Positions 61,041 through 64,000 of a stretch of DNA of 64,000 nucleotides are shown in pieces. A program made the position numbers and the translations under genes. The notes below the pieces were generated by a model. It saw nothing but the letters and a program-made list of their open reading frames with translations. It searched no databases and had not been told where the DNA came from. Each line of letters opens with the position of its first letter. Position 1 is the first letter of the stretch. The stretch spans positions 1 through 64,000 of the forward strand of contig JAGYLV010000002.1 of the NCBI GenBank assembly GCA_018400875.1. The letters run 5' to 3'. Source of the stretch: a bacterium (GTDB lineage: Bacteria > Bacillota_I > Bacilli_A > Izemoplasmatales > Izemoplasmataceae).

Positions 61041-61967
61041 TTAGCCGGTTGATATTCGTTCAATGACGCGCATTTTTGCGCTTTTTGACCGGGGATTTAA
61101 TGTGGTTTCTTCGGCATTTGGAATGACCGGTTTACGGGTGATGATTTTAAACGGGGCGACGGTATCTGGCATGGTCGGTAAGCCCGGTGGATGATACACC
61201 GTGGCGGCTTCTTTAAACACGGTTTTAACAATGCGATCTTCCAAGGAATGAAAACTGATGACGACACAGCGTCCCCCAACTGATAGATGATCTAAAACAT
61301 CTTTCAAGGTGCGCTCTAAGACCCCTAATTCATCGTTCACCGCAATTCTTAAGGCTTGAAAGGTTTGTTTGGCGGGATGGCCTTTTTGGGATTTCTTTTT
61401 AGCCGGTAAGGCACTTTTAATAATATCGACGAGTTGAAATGTCGTTTCTATCGGCGCTTCTTCGCGCGCTTTGACGATGGCCTTGACGATGGGTCTGGCA
61501 AATGATTCTTCCCCGTACATAAATAAGATATGGAGTAAATCACGGGGCTCATAGGTATTCACGATGGTCTTAGCGGTCAAGTCACTCGATGGATTCATCC
61601 GCATATCTAAAGGCCCATCTAAGCGGTAAGAAAACCCCCGGTCCGCTTCATCAAAATGAAACGATGAAACCCCGAGGTCAAATAATACCCCGTCCACCGA
61701 CGCAATCTCTAACGTTTTTAAGTGTGTGGTAAACGCCGAAAAATTATCGTGAAAAAGATGCACGGCATTGGTGGTACTATCAAGCACTTTTTTAGCTCGG
61801 GTGATAGCAGCGGCGTCTTGATCAAAACCGATGAATGTGCCACCTTTAAGTTGCTTAAAAATCGCACTCGCATGGCCAGCGCCACCGAGCGTCATATCGA
61901 CCATGGTTTTTTCAGGGGATAGATTTAAAGCGTCAATGGCTTCTTGAAATAAAACCGGGACGTGCAT
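61041..61967 (-). CDS. rsmH: 16S rRNA (cytosine1402-N4)-methyltransferase RsmH
   Basis: MHVPVLFQEAIDALNLSPEKTMVDMTLGGAGHASAI; DLGVSSFHFDEADRGFSYRLDGPLDMRMNPS. Confidence 0.96.
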   Translation of the reverse strand: MHVPVLFQEAIDALNLSPEKTMVDMTLGGAGHASAIFKQLKGGTFIGFDQDAAAITRAKKVLDSTTNAVHLFHDNFSAFTTHLKTLEIASVDGVLFDLGVSSFHFDEADRGFSYRLDGPLDMRMNPSSDLTAKTIVNTYEPRDLLHILFMYGEESFARPIVKAIVKAREEAPIETTFQLVDIIKSALPAKKKSQKGHPAKQTFQALRIAVNDELGVLERTLKDVLDHLSVGGRCVVISFHSLEDRIVKTVFKEAATVYHPPGLPTMPDTVAPFKIITRKPVIPNAEETTLNPRSKSAKMRVIERISTG

Positions 61968-61982
61968 ATAAACTCCTGGTAA

Positions 61983-62011
61983 AGAAAAAACGCTTCACGC
62001 GTTTTTCTTTT
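61983..62011 (-). terminator. Terminator-like hairpin between rpmF and rsmH
   Basis: AAAAAACGC-TTCAC-GCGTTTTTC. Confidence 0.55.
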
Positions 62012-62014
62012 GGG

Positions 62015-62221
62015 TTATTCGCTTGCGATTTCTGCACTTTCTTCTTTGGGTGCTTTCACAAGTTTTCCATTGTAGAACCCGCATGACGGACATACACGGT
62101 GAGAGAGTTTCATATCTCCACAGTTTTCACACACAGCCATACCAGGGGCGGTCAGCTTGAAATGCGTCCGGCGTTTTCTTTTGCGAGTCTTGGAAGTTCT
62201 CCGTTGAGGAACAACTGCCAT
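62015..62221 (-). CDS. rpmF: 50S ribosomal protein L32
   Basis: [23 protein letters not shown]; Zn-binding [20 protein letters not shown]. Confidence 0.95.
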   Translation of the reverse strand: MAVVPQRRTSKTRKRKRRTHFKLTAPGMAVCENCGDMKLSHRVCPSCGFYNGKLVKAPKEESAEIASE

Positions 62222-62231
62222 AAACGCCTCC

Positions 62232-62681
62232 TTATTTGTATTTTTCTAAATCTTGCAAGCCGGGATGGCCCTTGGGTTTAGAGGGTTCATCAAAGTCTAA
62301 ATCTTCAGCTTCAGGATGGACAACTTTGAGGGGTTTTTCCAAGTAAATATTAGACCACACAATTGGGTATAAGTCAACTGTGTTTTGTTCAATTAAACGG
62401 CTATCTTCACCGACAAAATGACTGAAGACTTCTTCGACTTCGATAAAAAGCGGCACTTCGACTGGTTTCAACGTTTTACTGCAGGCCATGGTAAGCGTCA
62501 CTGAAATCGTTAAATCAAAGATGAAATCAGGGTCATGAAAGGAATATTCCCCGTCTATTTTTGCGGGCGACACGGCTAAGATATCATCGTTGCCCGTGAG
62601 CAGTGAACTGTAATCGACCGTCTCAGAAAATGTGAGTCCTTGGTGCGCGAGTTTAAGTAGTTGTTCACTTGACCATTTCAT
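62232..62681 (-). CDS. DUF177 (YceD) family protein
   Basis: Position directly upstream of rpmF; '[20 protein letters not shown]'. Confidence 0.82.
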   Translation of the reverse strand: MKWSSEQLLKLAHQGLTFSETVDYSSLLTGNDDILAVSPAKIDGEYSFHDPDFIFDLTISVTLTMACSKTLKPVEVPLFIEVEEVFSHFVGEDSRLIEQNTVDLYPIVWSNIYLEKPLKVVHPEAEDLDFDEPSKPKGHPGLQDLEKYK

Positions 62682-62753
62682 CATCTCACTCCTCATTTTA
62701 GAAAGGGGCCAATGCATAACTTAATCATAGTATAATGCTAGCGAGGTGTAAAG

Positions 62754-63896
62754 ATGAAAGCACTTGGACTCATCACCGAATATAATCCCATGCATTTTGG
62801 GCATACCTATCATATCCGGCAAAGTCAAGCTCTCATAAAGCCCGATGTGACGGTCGCCGTGATGAGCGGATCGGTCGTTCAACGGGGTGATTTTGCGATG
62901 CACTCCAAATTCAAACGGACGGAAACAGCCCTTCACAATGGCGTTGACTTAGTTATTGAAATCCCGAGCTTCTTTGTCTTGCAAGCGGCGGATTATTTTG
63001 CCGAAGCCGGGGTTTATTTACTCGACCAACTGGGGGTTAATCATCTGGTGTTTGGCTCAGAAAGCGGCGAGATTAAAGACCTCAAAGCGCTCCAAGCCCT
63101 GCAAGAAAGCCCGGACTATGAATTGGCTTTAAAAGAAGCCCTCGATGACGGCATGTCCTATCCCGATGCGGCCTTTCAAGCCACGCAAAAATCTCGCGTT
63201 AATGCGGCTTTAACCCCCAACAACATTTTAGGGGTGTCTTATTTAAAAGCGATCAAGAAACTGGGTTCACCCATGCACGCGGATACCATTAAACGAGAAA
63301 AAAGAACCTATTATGACGCATTAAAAACATTTCAAAAGATTCAAAGTGCCACGGCTATAAGGACTGAACTTAAACAAGGAAAAAGTGTCGCGCGCTACGT
63401 CCCTGAGCCCTTAGCCTCAGAGATTGATCAACTCAAGCGGGTGGAACTAGACGATTTTTATGAGGCCTTCATATACCGCTTAAAAATGATTGATGCGGAA
63501 GCGTTTAAAGACCAATTCGGATTTTACGAAGGATTAGAAAACCGGTTTTTAAAAGTTAAAACGGCTCCTTCGATGCTCGAGTTTTTAGAACGCGTTAAAA
63601 CCCCACGTTACACCTACGCCCATTTAGGGCGAGCCATGATGCACTTTCTATTGCATACACCCGAAACATTTAGTACCTATAAAACGCCGCCTTACATCCG
63701 AATTCTCGGCATGAACGATCGCGGCCAAACTTATTTGAATCAAATCAAAAAAACAACCAATTTACCGTTTTACACTTCCGCCAAAGCCGGTCAACACCCC
63801 TTGCTTGATTTTGAACTAAAAATCAGTCAATTAATTGAATCAAAAACCAAAGAAAACTTGGCTGAACAAGAAATAACGCCGCCGATTCGCGTTTGA
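62754..63896 (+). CDS. tmcAL: Nucleotidyltransferase YlbM/TmcAL (tRNA(Met) cytidine acetate ligase family)
   Basis: KALGLITEYNPMHFGHTYHIRQSQALIKPDVTVAVMSGSVVQRGDFAM. Confidence 0.92.
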   Translation: MKALGLITEYNPMHFGHTYHIRQSQALIKPDVTVAVMSGSVVQRGDFAMHSKFKRTETALHNGVDLVIEIPSFFVLQAADYFAEAGVYLLDQLGVNHLVFGSESGEIKDLKALQALQESPDYELALKEALDDGMSYPDAAFQATQKSRVNAALTPNNILGVSYLKAIKKLGSPMHADTIKREKRTYYDALKTFQKIQSATAIRTELKQGKSVARYVPEPLASEIDQLKRVELDDFYEAFIYRLKMIDAEAFKDQFGFYEGLENRFLKVKTAPSMLEFLERVKTPRYTYAHLGRAMMHFLLHTPETFSTYKTPPYIRILGMNDRGQTYLNQIKKTTNLPFYTSAKAGQHPLLDFELKISQLIESKTKENLAEQEITPPIRV

Positions 63897-63947
63897 AAGT
63901 CACACGTAAAACCTCTATAATAAACCTTAAGAAAGTGTGGTGAACCC

Positions 63948-64000
63948 ATGGGCGCAAAAACCGACATTAAAGAAGCCATCGAATCGATCATTGATCCATC
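63948..64000 (+). CDS. N-terminal fragment of an unknown protein cut by the window end (MGAKTDIKEAIESIIDPS...)
   Basis: ATG after a TATAAT-like box; truncated. Confidence 0.4.
   Translation, partial: MGAKTDIKEAIESIIDP

Noticed and set aside
1-64000. CRISPR arrays, transposases, integrases, phage genes, toxin-antitoxin or restriction systems
   Set aside because: Looked for repeats and for these families in the ORF list; none seen

Overview
This 64-kb window is a dense, almost entirely coding piece of a low-GC Gram-positive chromosome. Gene content and order look like a cell-wall-less or Mollicutes-like Firmicute (Acholeplasma/Izemoplasma-type); that placement is an inference. Contents from left to right: (i) a maltodextrin/starch locus with malG, an enlarged malF, a binding lipoprotein, a tandem pullulanase-associated-domain surface protein, a DUF1189-like membrane protein and a lipoprotein alpha-amylase; (ii) conserved housekeeping clusters: rdgB-ktrA, cmk-rpsA-der-hup, hppA, rluB, efp, miaA-mutL-mutS-ylbF, rny-recA-pgsA, yebC-cvfB, rpsT/holA-comEC-comEA-yqeM-rsfS-yqeK-yqeH-yqeG, mtnN-greA, ruvX-alaS, guaC-recD2-pepP, gapA, spx, pepF, trpS, ptsH, ppa, tRNA-Gly, rsmH-rpmF-yceD and ylbM. 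I see no CRISPR array, prophage, IS element, rRNA operon or obvious defence island. The items most worth a second look are: a non-catalytic starch-binding surface protein first in the ABC transporter operon, behind a promoter whose -35 box lies inside a LacI-type operator; MalF with a large extra extracytoplasmic domain at an unusual position; a perfect 20-bp inverted repeat just upstream of the hup promoter; a rhodanese whose catalytic Cys appears to be His; two T-boxes (alaS and trpS); and a sharply bounded ~1.1-kb block (about 51.72-52.83 kb) with many frame changes across both recD2 and pepP, which looks more like an assembly or indel artefact than genuine pseudogenes. I did not find a convincing wholly new multi-gene system.
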